In this document: in pieces, positions 9,779 to 19,645 of the stretch
How the letters are laid out: each line of letters starts with the position of its first letter
Position numbering within the stretch: position 1 is the first letter of the stretch
Origin: Thiodiazotropha sp040506705
GTDB lineage: Bacteria; Pseudomonadota; Gammaproteobacteria; Chromatiales; Chromatiaceae
Direction of reading: 5' to 3'
NCBI GenBank assembly: GCA_040506705.1
Contig: JBEVWG010000046.1
Span: 62,001-126,000, forward strand
Length of the DNA stretch: 64,000 nt
Made by a program: the position numbers and the translations under genes
Notes under the pieces: model-generated
Database searches by the model: none
What the model was told of the DNA's origin: nothing
The model's input: only the letters and a program-made list of their open reading frames with translations

Positions 9779-11317
9779 ATGTATTCCGACAGCCAAAGCG
9801 CAACAATGACATTGACCGTCACCAGTAGTGGCGGGGCTCCGCCGTCTCAGCCTTTATCTGCCTCCTTTGATGAGCAAGGGGGCAGTATTGGGCGCCGACA
9901 GGAGAATAGATGGGTGCTTCCCGATCCTGAACGCTTCATATCGGGACAACACGCAATGATCGACTTCAGTAATGGGTTTTTTCACATCACAGATACCAGC
10001 TCCAATGGCGTCTTTCTTAACCATTCGAAAACGGCCCTGGGTAAGGATAATCGCGTCGCCCTCGAGGATGGAGATATCATCGGAATCGGTGATTATGAAA
10101 TCAGTGTGTTAGTGATACCTGCAGAAGTCGATGCTGTAGCAGAAATAGAAACTTCTCACGATTTCGATAATCTTGATGATCCTTTTGCGCAGATGGCGGA
10201 ACAGCATGCGGGTGAGGCCCTTGACAAGGCGCTGCCAGCCTCATCAATCACAGCTGAAATCTCCGAGCCTGAAGCGGAACCGATGTTCAGCCTTGATGAT
10301 CCAGAACCATCCGCATTGGTGATAGATCAAGACGATGAATCGATACAGCCGTCCCCTCTTTCACAATCGGATCATACCTCTGACCTGAACGCTTTTTTCA
10401 ATCAACCAACACCGATACCGGAAGATTGGGATCTGGACGAACAATCGTCAGAAGGAAATTCAGCAGAACCTGCTATCTCTTCACCTGAGATACTGCCCCC
10501 ATTGGAGGAAAATCCACCACCCTCGTCGCCTTTCCCTGAAACCCAACCGATAGAGCAGGAGAAACCGATTCCTCCGCCCCTCACCCAGGAATCGATTCCC
10601 AGACCAGGGCTAAAGCCCAAGGAGATGCCGGAACAGAGCATCCCCCAGCCTGTAAAAGCAGATCCACCCCCGGCAGCAGTGCCCGATTCAGGTGATGAAG
10701 CTGATCTGCGTGCCGCACTCGCTGAAGGAATGGGGATACCCGTAGATCATCTGCAAGGATTGGCGATGACCGATCTGATGCATAATCTTGGCAGTGTCAT
10801 GCGCGCCAGTGTCGAAGGCAGTATGTCGATTCTTCGTGCCAGAGCTCAGATGAAGGGTGAGTTTCGTATGAATCAGACGATGATTCAGCCGGTTGAGAAT
10901 AACCCGCTAAAGTTCTCTATAAATACTGAAGAGGCGCTGCGACACCTGGTAAACCCCAGCCCGAAAAGTGGCTATCTCCCACCATTGCATGCCATTGTAG
11001 AGGCAAATGAAGATGTTGAAGCCCATATGTTGGCGGTGATGGTTGGTATGCAGGCAGCACTTCAGGTTGTTTTGCAGCGCTTTAAACCGGAAATTCTTGA
11101 AAAACGCCTGGGCCAATCGGCTCTGCTTGAGAAACTGCCACTCTATCGACAAGCTAAGACCTGGGATCTCTTTACTGAACTCTACAGCGAAATAGCCAAT
11201 GAGGCGGAGGATGATTTTCATCAACTCTTCGGCCGCACATTTTCAAAAGCCTACGAAGAGCAGATCCGTCGTCTGGAATCGTTAAAACACGCTGACCCCA
11301 ATTTAAAAACTTTTTGA
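9779..11317 (+). CDS. tagH: T6SS FHA-domain scaffold/regulator (Fha1/TagH type)
   Basis: FHA proteins of T6SS clusters bind phosphothreonine and promote assembly after phosphorylation by a PpkA-type kinase. The N-terminal FHA domain (about residues 30-112) shows the conserved GR, SGQH and SSNG residues. A long Pro/Glu/Ser-rich linker with many acidic stretches follows (about 115-310), then a conserved helical C-terminal domain (residues about 315-510) found in T6SS FHA proteins, with EGMGIPVDHLQGL and a final FGRTFSKAYEEQI. ATG 9779 is preferred over the TTG one codon upstream. With PppA in this cluster and a Ser/Thr kinase at 30.8-32.6 kb, a kinase-phosphatase-FHA circuit is likely. Confidence 0.93.
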   Translation: MYSDSQSATMTLTVTSSGGAPPSQPLSASFDEQGGSIGRRQENRWVLPDPERFISGQHAMIDFSNGFFHITDTSSNGVFLNHSKTALGKDNRVALEDGDIIGIGDYEISVLVIPAEVDAVAEIETSHDFDNLDDPFAQMAEQHAGEALDKALPASSITAEISEPEAEPMFSLDDPEPSALVIDQDDESIQPSPLSQSDHTSDLNAFFNQPTPIPEDWDLDEQSSEGNSAEPAISSPEILPPLEENPPPSSPFPETQPIEQEKPIPPPLTQESIPRPGLKPKEMPEQSIPQPVKADPPPAAVPDSGDEADLRAALAEGMGIPVDHLQGLAMTDLMHNLGSVMRASVEGSMSILRARAQMKGEFRMNQTMIQPVENNPLKFSINTEEALRHLVNPSPKSGYLPPLHAIVEANEDVEAHMLAVMVGMQAALQVVLQRFKPEILEKRLGQSALLEKLPLYRQAKTWDLFTELYSEIANEAEDDFHQLFGRTFSKAYEEQIRRLESLKHADPNLKTF

Positions 11318-11329
11318 AGGTATAAGCAG

Positions 11330-11791
11330 ATGAAAGCAACCATAAAAAAACTCTTGCTTAGTTCAGGACTCATCTATCTGTTTTTAGTAGCGGGTTGTTC
11401 GAGTGTTTCAAGTATAAATGCAACAATGAATGCAGATATGCGTGTTAACCCCGATATCAATGACAGGCCCTCACCCATCGTTGCAAGAGTCTATGAATTG
11501 AAATCTCTTAGCGTTTTCAATAATGCCGACTTCTTCAATCTTTTCGAGCAGGATGTTGCCCTGCTTGGAGATGAACTGCTGATGCGTGATGAGTTCCACT
11601 TTCAGCCTGGAGAAACTAAATTGCTTGAACGAGAGTTGCAACCTGACACCCGATACCTGGGTGTTATTGGCGCTTATCGTGATATAGAAAATGCCACATG
11701 GCGTCGAGCAATAGAAATCGATGTAAACGACGAAACCGCCTTTGTGATAGAGTTCGGAAAAAGCGGTATCAACATCCTTAAAAACAAATAA
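11330..11791 (+). CDS. tssJ: T6SS outer-membrane lipoprotein TssJ (VasD)
   Basis: TssJ is the outer-membrane lipoprotein that anchors the TssL-TssM membrane complex. The 153-residue protein has a basic, hydrophobic signal sequence ending in a lipobox LVAGC, with Cys23 as the lipidated residue. The mature domain matches the small beta-sandwich family: a segment RPSPIVARVYELKSLSVF, then NADFFNLFEQD and a C-terminal strand ending FVIEFGKSGI. It starts 12 bases after the FHA gene and precedes tssK by 9 bases. Confidence 0.95.
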   Translation: MKATIKKLLLSSGLIYLFLVAGCSSVSSINATMNADMRVNPDINDRPSPIVARVYELKSLSVFNNADFFNLFEQDVALLGDELLMRDEFHFQPGETKLLERELQPDTRYLGVIGAYRDIENATWRRAIEIDVNDETAFVIEFGKSGINILKNK

Positions 11792-11800
11792 GAGAAGCCC

Positions 11801-13135
11801 ATGTCTTGGATGTCTAGGATTGTTTGGTCAGAGGGAATGTTCCTCAGGCCGCACCACTTTCAACAGCAGGAGCGGTTTTTAGAGCACCGCATCGAGGCTC
11901 GGTGCGCTGACCTGACCCCCTTCAGTTGGGGCTTCACGCAGTTAAAAATTGATCGCCAGGCCCTGGCACTGGGTCGATTGGCGATTGAGTCCTGTAGCGG
12001 CGTTCTACCCGATGGAACAACCTTCGACATACCCACACACGACAATCCACCTCCACCATTAGACATTCCAGCAGAACACAAAGGTGCGATTGTCTATCTC
12101 GCCCTGCCCCTCTCCCGTTCAGGAACCTCTCAAGTGCGCTTTTCTGACCAGGAAGAGGGCCTGGAGCGATATCTGGTCGATGAAATCGATATTAAGGATG
12201 GCATAGCGGGCTCTTCCAACAACTCCACGCTGCAGATTGCTAAACCAACACTAAGACTATTGATCGGTGACTCGGAACTGGAAGAGTTTGCCCATATAGC
12301 AATTGCAAAAGTGATAGAACGTCGCTCAGACGACATGCTGGTGTTAGACGAGGATTTCATTCCCCCTTGTCTCGACTGCCAGGTCTCCCCACGACTCGCT
12401 GGATATGTTAAAGAGATCGAGGGCCTCTTACATCACCGTGCTGATGCAATTGCATCCCGCTTGGTAGATGGTGGAAAAGGTATTGCCGAGGTTGCAGATT
12501 TTCTGATGTTGCAGGTGGTCAATCGCTATGAACCACTCTATACCCATTTCTGTAACCGGGTTCCACTACACCCTGTCACCTTCTATGAAGCGGCCTTAGA
12601 GCTGGCCGGCGAACTCGCCACCTTCACCAGCAGCAATAAGCGTCCGCCAACCTTTTCTCTCTATCAGCACCAGGCTCTACAGGAGACCTTTCTCCCTTTG
12701 ATCAGGGAACTGAGACGTTCGTTGAGTATGGTGCTTGAACAGAAAGCGGTTTCGATTCCGCTTGAAGAGCGCAAGTATGGTATCCGGGTTGCTTCGGTAT
12801 CAGATCGCTCCCTCTTGAGCGACGCCATCTTTGTGTTAGCAGTTAACGCCAACATGACAGCAGATGTCCTGCAGCGGCGCTTTCCGACTCAAACCAAGAT
12901 CGGCCCTGTCGAGAAGATACGCGACCTGGTCAATCTACAACTGCCCGGTGTGGGGTTACGTATACTTTCCGTAGCCCCAAGACAGATCCCCTACAACGCA
13001 GGCTTCAGCTATTTCGAGCTGGACAAAAACAATGACTATTGGAACCTGCTTGAAACCTCTGGAGGATGTGCCATACATATAGGAGGCGATTTTCCGGGCC
13101 TTGAACTTGAACTTTGGGCAATAAAAGGTAGTTGA
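11801..13135 (+). CDS. tssK: T6SS baseplate-membrane complex linker TssK (ImpJ/VasE)
   Basis: TssK trimers connect the baseplate to TssL and TssM. The protein is 444 residues with the family start, MSWMSRIVWSEGMFLRPHHFQQ, here split around the invariant EGMFLRPHHFQQQERF motif. The C-terminal part contains NVQLPG-like (NLQLPGVGLRIL) and PRQIPYNAGFSYFELD segments, typical of TssK head domains. The stop codon overlaps the start region of tssL (TGATGATG), so the two are translationally coupled. Confidence 0.97.
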   Translation: MSWMSRIVWSEGMFLRPHHFQQQERFLEHRIEARCADLTPFSWGFTQLKIDRQALALGRLAIESCSGVLPDGTTFDIPTHDNPPPPLDIPAEHKGAIVYLALPLSRSGTSQVRFSDQEEGLERYLVDEIDIKDGIAGSSNNSTLQIAKPTLRLLIGDSELEEFAHIAIAKVIERRSDDMLVLDEDFIPPCLDCQVSPRLAGYVKEIEGLLHHRADAIASRLVDGGKGIAEVADFLMLQVVNRYEPLYTHFCNRVPLHPVTFYEAALELAGELATFTSSNKRPPTFSLYQHQALQETFLPLIRELRRSLSMVLEQKAVSIPLEERKYGIRVASVSDRSLLSDAIFVLAVNANMTADVLQRRFPTQTKIGPVEKIRDLVNLQLPGVGLRILSVAPRQIPYNAGFSYFELDKNNDYWNLLETSGGCAIHIGGDFPGLELELWAIKGS

Positions 13136-14457
13136 TGATGGATCACGATGACCCATTTGGCATGAAGCCCAACGAAACAGGTGACCGCACCGTTATCCGC
13201 CCCCGTCCTGGTGGCAAAGGTCCGGCAGTTACACCTCAACCTCCACCAACCAGTCAGAGTATCCCTCAAAGGCCTCAGGCGCCTGCGCCCAGCCTGCCGA
13301 TGCGACAGGGTGCCAACAAGCTTGAGATTGCAGCCTCGTCACTGCTCTCAATGATGGGACGACTACGCGATACACCCTCCCATTCCGATCCGGTGACCCT
13401 CAAGAATTCGATCATCGAAAAAATCCGCGGCTTTGAACGAAAAGCACAAGATCTTGGGGTTGAGCAAGAGACTGTTTTCTGGGCTCGCTATGTTCTTTGT
13501 ACCGTCACCGATGAACTGGTGCTGACCACCCCCTGGGGCAATCAGAGCATCTGGCGAGACCAGAGTCTGCTGGTGACTATGCACAAAGAGGCCTGGGGTG
13601 GCGAGAAATTCTTTCAGCTGTTGCAAAAGCTGCTGCAGAATCCGGCCAAGAATCTGGAGCTGCTGGAGTTGATGTACATCTGTCTCACATTTGGTTTCGA
13701 AGGGCGCTTTAGACCCCTACCCGATGGTTATGCGCAACTACAGACGCTACGGGACAATCTCTTCCGTACCCTTCGCAATCATCGTGATGAGTATGAACGG
13801 GAACTCTCGGGAAATTGGCAAGGCGTTCCCCTGAAACAGAATGCACTGGTTCAATATGTTCCATTATGGGTGGTGCTGGCTATTTCAGGTGTTGTTCTGT
13901 TGTTGATGTATTCTGGATTCAGCCTCAGTCTTAACGTCAAGTCAGACCCGGTTCATGCTGAGCTGCATAACATCGCCCGCAATGTGCAAACTGTGGTCGA
14001 ACGCGCTCCACCACCACCTCCGGAACCTGAGCTTACCCTTAGAGTTCTGTTAGCCAATGAGATTGCCCAAGGAAAGGTGAGTGTTGCTGAAGACTACACC
14101 CAAGGCATCGTCAGAATCGCCGGCGACGGCCTGTTCGCTTCAGGCAGTGTTGATGTCAGTGATCAATTCCTGCCGCTGCTGAACCGTATCGCCACAGCTA
14201 TGGATCGGCTTGATGGCGAAATCCTGGTGGTGGGCCATACAGACAACATACCCATACGCAGCCTTCGCTACCCATCCAACTGGCACCTGTCAAGAACACG
14301 TGCAGAATCGGTGGCGAAAATCCTGGCACTGGATCTTGCCCTACCCGGAAGGATTCAGAGTGAAGGGCGTGGCTCAGCAGAGCCCCTGGCATCCAATGAC
14401 ACAAAAGAGGGACGAGCACGCAATCGGCGTGTGGAGATCACTCTGATAAAACCATAG
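13135..14457 (+). CDS. tssL: T6SS inner-membrane protein TssL with OmpA-type peptidoglycan-binding domain
   Basis: TssL (DotU/ImpK) sits in the inner membrane with TssM. Residues about 55-235 are the cytoplasmic DotU domain (ending before a segment VPLKQNALVQYVPLW), followed by one transmembrane helix at about 241-263. A Pro-rich stretch leads to a C-terminal OmpA-like domain (about 330-440) with the motif GHTDNIP and a terminal GRARNRRVEI, so this is the extended form that grips peptidoglycan itself. ATG 13135 (overlapping the tssK stop) is chosen; ATG 13138 or TTG 13132 would change only one residue. The first 60 residues are Pro-rich. Confidence 0.96.
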   Translation: MMDHDDPFGMKPNETGDRTVIRPRPGGKGPAVTPQPPPTSQSIPQRPQAPAPSLPMRQGANKLEIAASSLLSMMGRLRDTPSHSDPVTLKNSIIEKIRGFERKAQDLGVEQETVFWARYVLCTVTDELVLTTPWGNQSIWRDQSLLVTMHKEAWGGEKFFQLLQKLLQNPAKNLELLELMYICLTFGFEGRFRPLPDGYAQLQTLRDNLFRTLRNHRDEYERELSGNWQGVPLKQNALVQYVPLWVVLAISGVVLLLMYSGFSLSLNVKSDPVHAELHNIARNVQTVVERAPPPPPEPELTLRVLLANEIAQGKVSVAEDYTQGIVRIAGDGLFASGSVDVSDQFLPLLNRIATAMDRLDGEILVVGHTDNIPIRSLRYPSNWHLSRTRAESVAKILALDLALPGRIQSEGRGSAEPLASNDTKEGRARNRRVEITLIKP

Positions 14458-14472
14458 GCATTCGCGTACACC

Positions 14473-17400
14473 ATGCAGGCACTATTGAGAATCATAAAAA
14501 ACCGCTGGTTTGTCGCCATACTGGGATTGATCGCTATTTCGGTCATCATCTGGCTTATCGGACCACTATTCGCCTTTGCCGGCACCGAACCACTGGCTTC
14601 GGTTACAGCAAGACTGATTGCCATTGGGCTCATCATTCTGCTTTGGGGTGCAAATCAGTTACGTCGCTTTCTGGCTGCGCGAAAGAAAAATCAACAGATG
14701 CTCGAAAGCGTGGTTGGACAGAAAGGTCAAACTTCAGCCACTTCCCAGGAGTCGGCTGAAGAGGTTCAGATCCTCGGACAGCGACTAGATGATGCGATTC
14801 GTATCCTCAAAGAGTCAAAGCTTGGTGGAAAGCAGAACAGCCAATATCTCTACCAACTCCCCTGGTATATGTTCATTGGACCACCAGGAAGCGGTAAAAC
14901 CACAGCCTTACTGAATTCCGGACTGCACTTCCCCCTTGCAGACAAACTTGGGAACGATGCGGTACAAGGCATTGGCGGCACCCGCAATTGCGACTGGTGG
15001 TTCACCGATGATGCGGTGCTACTGGATACTGCAGGTCGTTACACCACTCAGGACAGCTATGAAGAGGTCGATCGTGCTGCCTGGATGGGATTTCTCGATT
15101 TGCTGAAGAAACATCGGAAACGCAGACCCATCAATGGTGCACTGGTAGCGATCAGTGTCGAGGATATCCTGCAACTTACCGACATCGAACGAATCAACCA
15201 TGCCAAAGCGATTCGCATGCGGGTCAAAGAGCTGATCGATCATTTCGGTATCCGTTTCCCGATATACGTTCTCTTTACCAAGTGCGACTTGCTGGCAGGC
15301 TTCAATGAGTTCTTTGAAAACCTGGGAAGAGAGGAACGTAATCAGGTCTGGGGCATGACCTTCCCTTTGACTGACAAGAATAGTCAGGATGCAGGCATCA
15401 CCCAGTTCAAAGATGAATTCAAAGCCTTGGAACAACGTATCGATGCCCGCCTGATGGACCGCCTTGAACAGGAGCGGGATATCAAACGAAGAGTCTTGAT
15501 CTACTCATTTCCGCAACAGTTCAGTGCCCTTCGTGAAGCAGCAGAAACCTTCCTCTATGAGGCCTTCAGTGAAAACCGCTTCCAGGAGACCCCCATGGTT
15601 CGGGGTGTCTACTTTACCAGCGGTACTCAGGAAGGCACACCCATCGACCGTCTGCTTGGATCGATGGCCCAGGAGTTCGGTCTCAATCGCCAGATCGCAC
15701 CTGCCTTTTCCGGTTCAGGACGCAGTTTTTTCATCAACAGACTGTTTAAGGATCTGATATTTGCAGAATCCCATCTGGCCGGTATCAACACCCGGGTTGA
15801 AAAACAGCGTGCCTGGCTGCAGCGGATCGCTTACGTAGGAGCCATATCACTGGCAGTGCTTGCGGGTATTGCCTGGTTTACAAGCTATAGCCGTAATCAG
15901 AGTTATGTGGATCAGGTTGCAATCCAGGCTAATGCTGCAGATGAGAAGGTAAATGCAGTTGCCGCAGATGACCTGACATTGACCAACGTGGTGCCCGCCC
16001 TCGATCTAGTACGAAACATCCCCGGTGGATATCAGGATCAGGAGAAAGAGATTCCCTGGTTGATGGGTTTGGGACTCTATCAGGGGGACAAGCTTGGCAG
16101 TGAAGCAATCAGTGCCTATCACAACAGTCTGAAAAACCTCTTCCTGCCCCGTATCATCCTCAGTCTTGAAGAACAGCTCAGTCAGCAGGGAAACAATCCA
16201 GACTATCTGTATGAAGCACTCAAAGTCTATCTGATGTTCGATGACAGTGAACACTATGATGCAGAAACCGTAAAGGCCTGGATGCTTTTACAGTGGCAGT
16301 TGACGCTGCCGGGTTCTGAAAATGCACAGGCGAGACAGGCCCTTGATTCACACCTGAATGCGTTGTTGACTCAAATGCCAATGACACCGACCTTGCCTCT
16401 GGATGAGGCATTGATCAGCCAGGTACGCAGTAATCTACTAAGAGTGCCACTAGCTGACCGGGTATACAACCGCATGAAGCGCACCACCCAGGGAGGATCT
16501 GTCTCAGCGCTGCGTCTGACACAAGAGATCGGAACAGATGCCGAGCTGGTCTTCAGTCGTCGCTCAGGAGAGCCACTGGATAAAGAGATCCCCGGCCTTT
16601 TTACCTACCAGGGTTACCATAAACTGTTTCTCAAGGATCACCTCTCCATCGCCAATAAACTGCTCGAGGAGAAATGGATACTTGGCCCTGATCTGGAAAA
16701 GATCATTGGTAAAACTGACTTGGCCAAGCTGAGCAGCCGAGTCAAAGATCTCTACTACGCCGAGTATATCCGTCTGTGGGAACAGCAGCTTGCCGATATC
16801 CGGGTGAAACCATTCAACAATATGCGACAGGCGGTAGAAGTACTGAATGTCCTTTCAGGTCCCACCTCCCCCCTGCGTCGTTATCTTAAGCTGATACAGG
16901 AACAGACTACCCTTTCCCGTCTGCCCGGTGGCGCACAAAAGGCGGCAGAGCTGATCGAGAAAAACAGTTCGGGGATTACAAGACGACTGGCGTCGATCCT
17001 GCAAGTTGCTCCAGACGAGGGCCAGGATCAACCACAGAAGCAGCTGTTGACCACCCCGGTAGATCAACATTTTGCCAGCCTCAACCGAATGATTGAGGCA
17101 CAAGAGGGTGAGCAGGCTCCTCTGGATAGAACCATGGAGATGCTCAACGAGCTGTATGCGCATATGAACACTATTGCATCAGCGGGCAATCAATCCAGCC
17201 AGGCGTTCAATGCGGCACGTGACCCTAGTGCTGGAGGTGGGGTCATCAGTCGACTCAAGTTAGAAGCACAGCGCCAACCTGGCCCTCTGGCTGAGATAAT
17301 CAACACCTTGGCAGACGGTAGCTCCAATCTCACCGTATCGGGAGTCAGAAGCCACTTGAACTCAGTCTGGAACACACAACTGCTACCTTTCTGTCAGCGT

Positions 17401-18054
17401 AGCCTGTCAGGACGTTATCCATTGGATCGAGGGAGTGCCAGAGAGGTCACTATCAGTGATTTCGGACGCTTCTTTGGTGCCGGTGGGATGATGGAGAACT
17501 TCTTCAACACCTACCTCATAGACTTTGTTGACACCTCTCGAAAAGTTTGGCGCTGGAATGCAGCTGGCAGTAAGACACTGGGTATTCCCACCAGCACCTT
17601 GCGTCAGTTCCAAAGGGCGGCTGTGATTCGTGACGCTTTTTTCAGTAGTAGCAGCCAGGAACCAAAAATCAACTTCGAGATCAAGCCACTGAGTATGGAT
17701 ACAACCATTACCCAGATCACCCTGCTACTCAACCAGCAAAGAGTCAGGTACAACCATGGCCCCACCCGCTGGAACCGACTGACCTGGCCGGATGATTCCG
17801 GTATCAGTGATGCCAAGATCCTGCTTGCCCCCCCTGCAGGCAATAAACCGTCCGGACTTACTGAAGATGGTCCCTGGGGTTGGTTCCGTATCATTGATCA
17901 GGCTGAAATTATTCCTACAAACTCCCCCGAAACAATTAATGTGACCTTTGATGTAGGTGGTCGCAAGTCCCGTTTTGCACTTCGCGCCAGCGGTGCACTC
18001 AATCCATTCCAGCTTAGAGAATTGGCAGATTTCCGGTGTCCGAACAGACTATAA
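14473..18054 (+). CDS. tssM: T6SS inner-membrane channel protein TssM (IcmF/VasK)
   Basis: TssM spans the inner membrane and periplasm and touches TssJ. The protein is 1193 residues, as expected. Two transmembrane helices lie in the first 65 residues, a cytoplasmic NTPase-like domain follows with an intact Walker A GPPGSGKT at 136-143, and a third helix lies near 452-472. The remaining 700 residues form the periplasmic IcmF-related part. The intact Walker motif means nucleotide binding is plausible here, unlike TssM versions that lack it. The 3' end overlaps a possible GTG start of tagF. Confidence 0.97.
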   Translation: MQALLRIIKNRWFVAILGLIAISVIIWLIGPLFAFAGTEPLASVTARLIAIGLIILLWGANQLRRFLAARKKNQQMLESVVGQKGQTSATSQESAEEVQILGQRLDDAIRILKESKLGGKQNSQYLYQLPWYMFIGPPGSGKTTALLNSGLHFPLADKLGNDAVQGIGGTRNCDWWFTDDAVLLDTAGRYTTQDSYEEVDRAAWMGFLDLLKKHRKRRPINGALVAISVEDILQLTDIERINHAKAIRMRVKELIDHFGIRFPIYVLFTKCDLLAGFNEFFENLGREERNQVWGMTFPLTDKNSQDAGITQFKDEFKALEQRIDARLMDRLEQERDIKRRVLIYSFPQQFSALREAAETFLYEAFSENRFQETPMVRGVYFTSGTQEGTPIDRLLGSMAQEFGLNRQIAPAFSGSGRSFFINRLFKDLIFAESHLAGINTRVEKQRAWLQRIAYVGAISLAVLAGIAWFTSYSRNQSYVDQVAIQANAADEKVNAVAADDLTLTNVVPALDLVRNIPGGYQDQEKEIPWLMGLGLYQGDKLGSEAISAYHNSLKNLFLPRIILSLEEQLSQQGNNPDYLYEALKVYLMFDDSEHYDAETVKAWMLLQWQLTLPGSENAQARQALDSHLNALLTQMPMTPTLPLDEALISQVRSNLLRVPLADRVYNRMKRTTQGGSVSALRLTQEIGTDAELVFSRRSGEPLDKEIPGLFTYQGYHKLFLKDHLSIANKLLEEKWILGPDLEKIIGKTDLAKLSSRVKDLYYAEYIRLWEQQLADIRVKPFNNMRQAVEVLNVLSGPTSPLRRYLKLIQEQTTLSRLPGGAQKAAELIEKNSSGITRRLASILQVAPDEGQDQPQKQLLTTPVDQHFASLNRMIEAQEGEQAPLDRTMEMLNELYAHMNTIASAGNQSSQAFNAARDPSAGGGVISRLKLEAQRQPGPLAEIINTLADGSSNLTVSGVRSHLNSVWNTQLLPFCQRSLSGRYPLDRGSAREVTISDFGRFFGAGGMMENFFNTYLIDFVDTSRKVWRWNAAGSKTLGIPTSTLRQFQRAAVIRDAFFSSSSQEPKINFEIKPLSMDTTITQITLLLNQQRVRYNHGPTRWNRLTWPDDSGISDAKILLAPPAGNKPSGLTEDGPWGWFRIIDQAEIIPTNSPETINVTFDVGGRKSRFALRASGALNPFQLRELADFRCPNRL

Positions 18055-18830
18055 ATACAATGCAAAATGAGGACTTTCCTGGCCTCTACGGTAAAATTCC
18101 AGCTTTGGGTGACTTCGTAACTCGCAGACTCCCTCGAAGTTTCATCGCGCCTTGGGAAACCTGGATGCAGGAAGCGATTGCCAACAGCCGGGAACAACTT
18201 GGTGACTTCTGGCTCGACAACTACTTAACCAGCCCCATATGGCGATTCTCCCTCTCACCAGGGATATGTGGTGAACAGGGATGGGCAGGCATCTTAATGC
18301 CCAGCGTGGATCGTGTCGGTCGATACTACCCATTCACCCTGGCTACAAAACTTGATCCTAAATTTAATCTGTTTCTCTTTATGGAGGAGTCGGAGAGCTG
18401 GTTTGCACGCCTGGAAGAACTTGCCCTCTCCTGTCTTGAAGATGGATTTCAAATGGATTCACTGGAGCAACAGTTGCTCGCCCTGGGTAACCCAAGTGCA
18501 GAACGGGAAGAACTGATTCAGCACGATGCCCCGATCACCCCCTTGAATAATGCTTGGCATGCACACCTGCAAGAGCAATCCTCTCTGCGCGGTCTCTATC
18601 CACTGTTTCTGCCCCATCTGATGAAAAAGCTGCTATTCGCTTATAGTCTCTGGTGGACTCAAGGTTCAGAGCGGATCTCACCCTCTCTGTTGATCTGTCA
18701 AGGACTTCCCCAAATCAAGGGCGCCAGTGCATTGATTGATGGCGCATGGTCTCAACATGGTTGGGAAGAGATCGAAACCGGTGCCTACAGCATGGGATTC
18801 TCAGCCTCGGAAGTTCACGAGCCTCAATGA
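18036..18830 (+). CDS. tagF: T6SS post-translational repressor TagF (ImpM family)
   Basis: TagF holds the T6SS inactive in the absence of the activating threonine phosphorylation pathway. The 264-residue protein has the family opening FPGLYGKIPALGDFVTRRLP and GWAGILMPSVDRVGRYYPF, with conserved Trp and Gly residues. The GTG start at 18036 overlaps the end of tssM by 19 bases; ATG 18060, just after the tssM stop, would shorten it by 8 residues and cannot be excluded, as neither has a good ribosome site. It overlaps the phosphatase gene by 4 bases. In some species TagF and PppA are fused, so coupling here is meaningful. Confidence 0.93.
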   Translation: MSEQTINTMQNEDFPGLYGKIPALGDFVTRRLPRSFIAPWETWMQEAIANSREQLGDFWLDNYLTSPIWRFSLSPGICGEQGWAGILMPSVDRVGRYYPFTLATKLDPKFNLFLFMEESESWFARLEELALSCLEDGFQMDSLEQQLLALGNPSAEREELIQHDAPITPLNNAWHAHLQEQSSLRGLYPLFLPHLMKKLLFAYSLWWTQGSERISPSLLICQGLPQIKGASALIDGAWSQHGWEEIETGAYSMGFSASEVHEPQ

Positions 18831-19582
18831 GCCAGAACCGATTCTACTGGGTCTCTGCCCATATAACCGACAAGGGTAAAGTCCGTGCTATCAACGAGGA
18901 CGCCTGCCTGGATAGAGCTGACCTCGGAATCTGGGTCGTTGCTGATGGTATGGGTGGTCATGCAGCGGGAGATTTGGCCTCAAGCATGATAGTCAATGAA
19001 CTGAAATCCATGGCGCCTGGGGACTCTTTGGGACAATTGGCTGGTGATGTAGAGCAGCGCCTACACTACGTCAATCAACAGCTACTACTTGAGTCTCAAC
19101 ACAGGGGTGGTGAAATAATCGGTTCCACCGTGGTAACCCTACTGGCGTATGATGGTTACTGCATCTACCAGTGGGCGGGTGACAGCCGTATATATCTCTA
19201 TCGAAGGGGAAATCTGAAACAGCTCAGTCGGGATCACAGCCAGGTTGAGGAGTTGATCGAGCAAGGCCTCGTTAGTTCCGATGAAGCGGAGCAATCATCA
19301 ATTGCCAACTATATCACCAGAGCTGTTGGCGCTTGCGATCTCTTGGAGTTAGACGCTGAAATGGTTGAACCCTGTGATGGAGACCTGTTTCTGCTCTGCA
19401 GTGATGGCTTGAACAAAGAGGTCAGTGATTCAGAGATTACTGATATCCTGGGGCGCCATAATTTTCAGGATTCAATTCAGGAACTGATCAATCTGGCCAT
19501 GGAGAGAGGGGCTCGTGACAATGTTACTATTGTTTTGGTGCAGGCAAAATCAGCACAGATTGCCTTAGCTGATGATGCATGA
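18827..19582 (+). CDS. pppA: T6SS PP2C-type Ser/Thr phosphatase PppA
   Basis: PppA removes the phosphate added by the PpkA-type kinase and resets the apparatus. The frame is open from 18746, but ATG 18827 (ATGA overlap with tagF) gives a normal 251-residue PP2C protein beginning MSQNRFYWVSAHITDKGKV. Metal-binding motifs are intact: NEDA near residue 22, VADGMGGHAAGD near 41-52, AGDSRIYLYR, LLCSDGL, and ARDNVTIVLV at the end. No kinase gene lies next to it; the candidate partner is the kinase at 30821-32620. Confidence 0.95.
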   Translation: MSQNRFYWVSAHITDKGKVRAINEDACLDRADLGIWVVADGMGGHAAGDLASSMIVNELKSMAPGDSLGQLAGDVEQRLHYVNQQLLLESQHRGGEIIGSTVVTLLAYDGYCIYQWAGDSRIYLYRRGNLKQLSRDHSQVEELIEQGLVSSDEAEQSSIANYITRAVGACDLLELDAEMVEPCDGDLFLLCSDGLNKEVSDSEITDILGRHNFQDSIQELINLAMERGARDNVTIVLVQAKSAQIALADDA

Positions 19583-19645
19583 TCTGCTATATTGGGCGTG
19601 GTGACTGCTTCAGTATGAAATTTTTAGCCAAAAGGAGTCTATGAA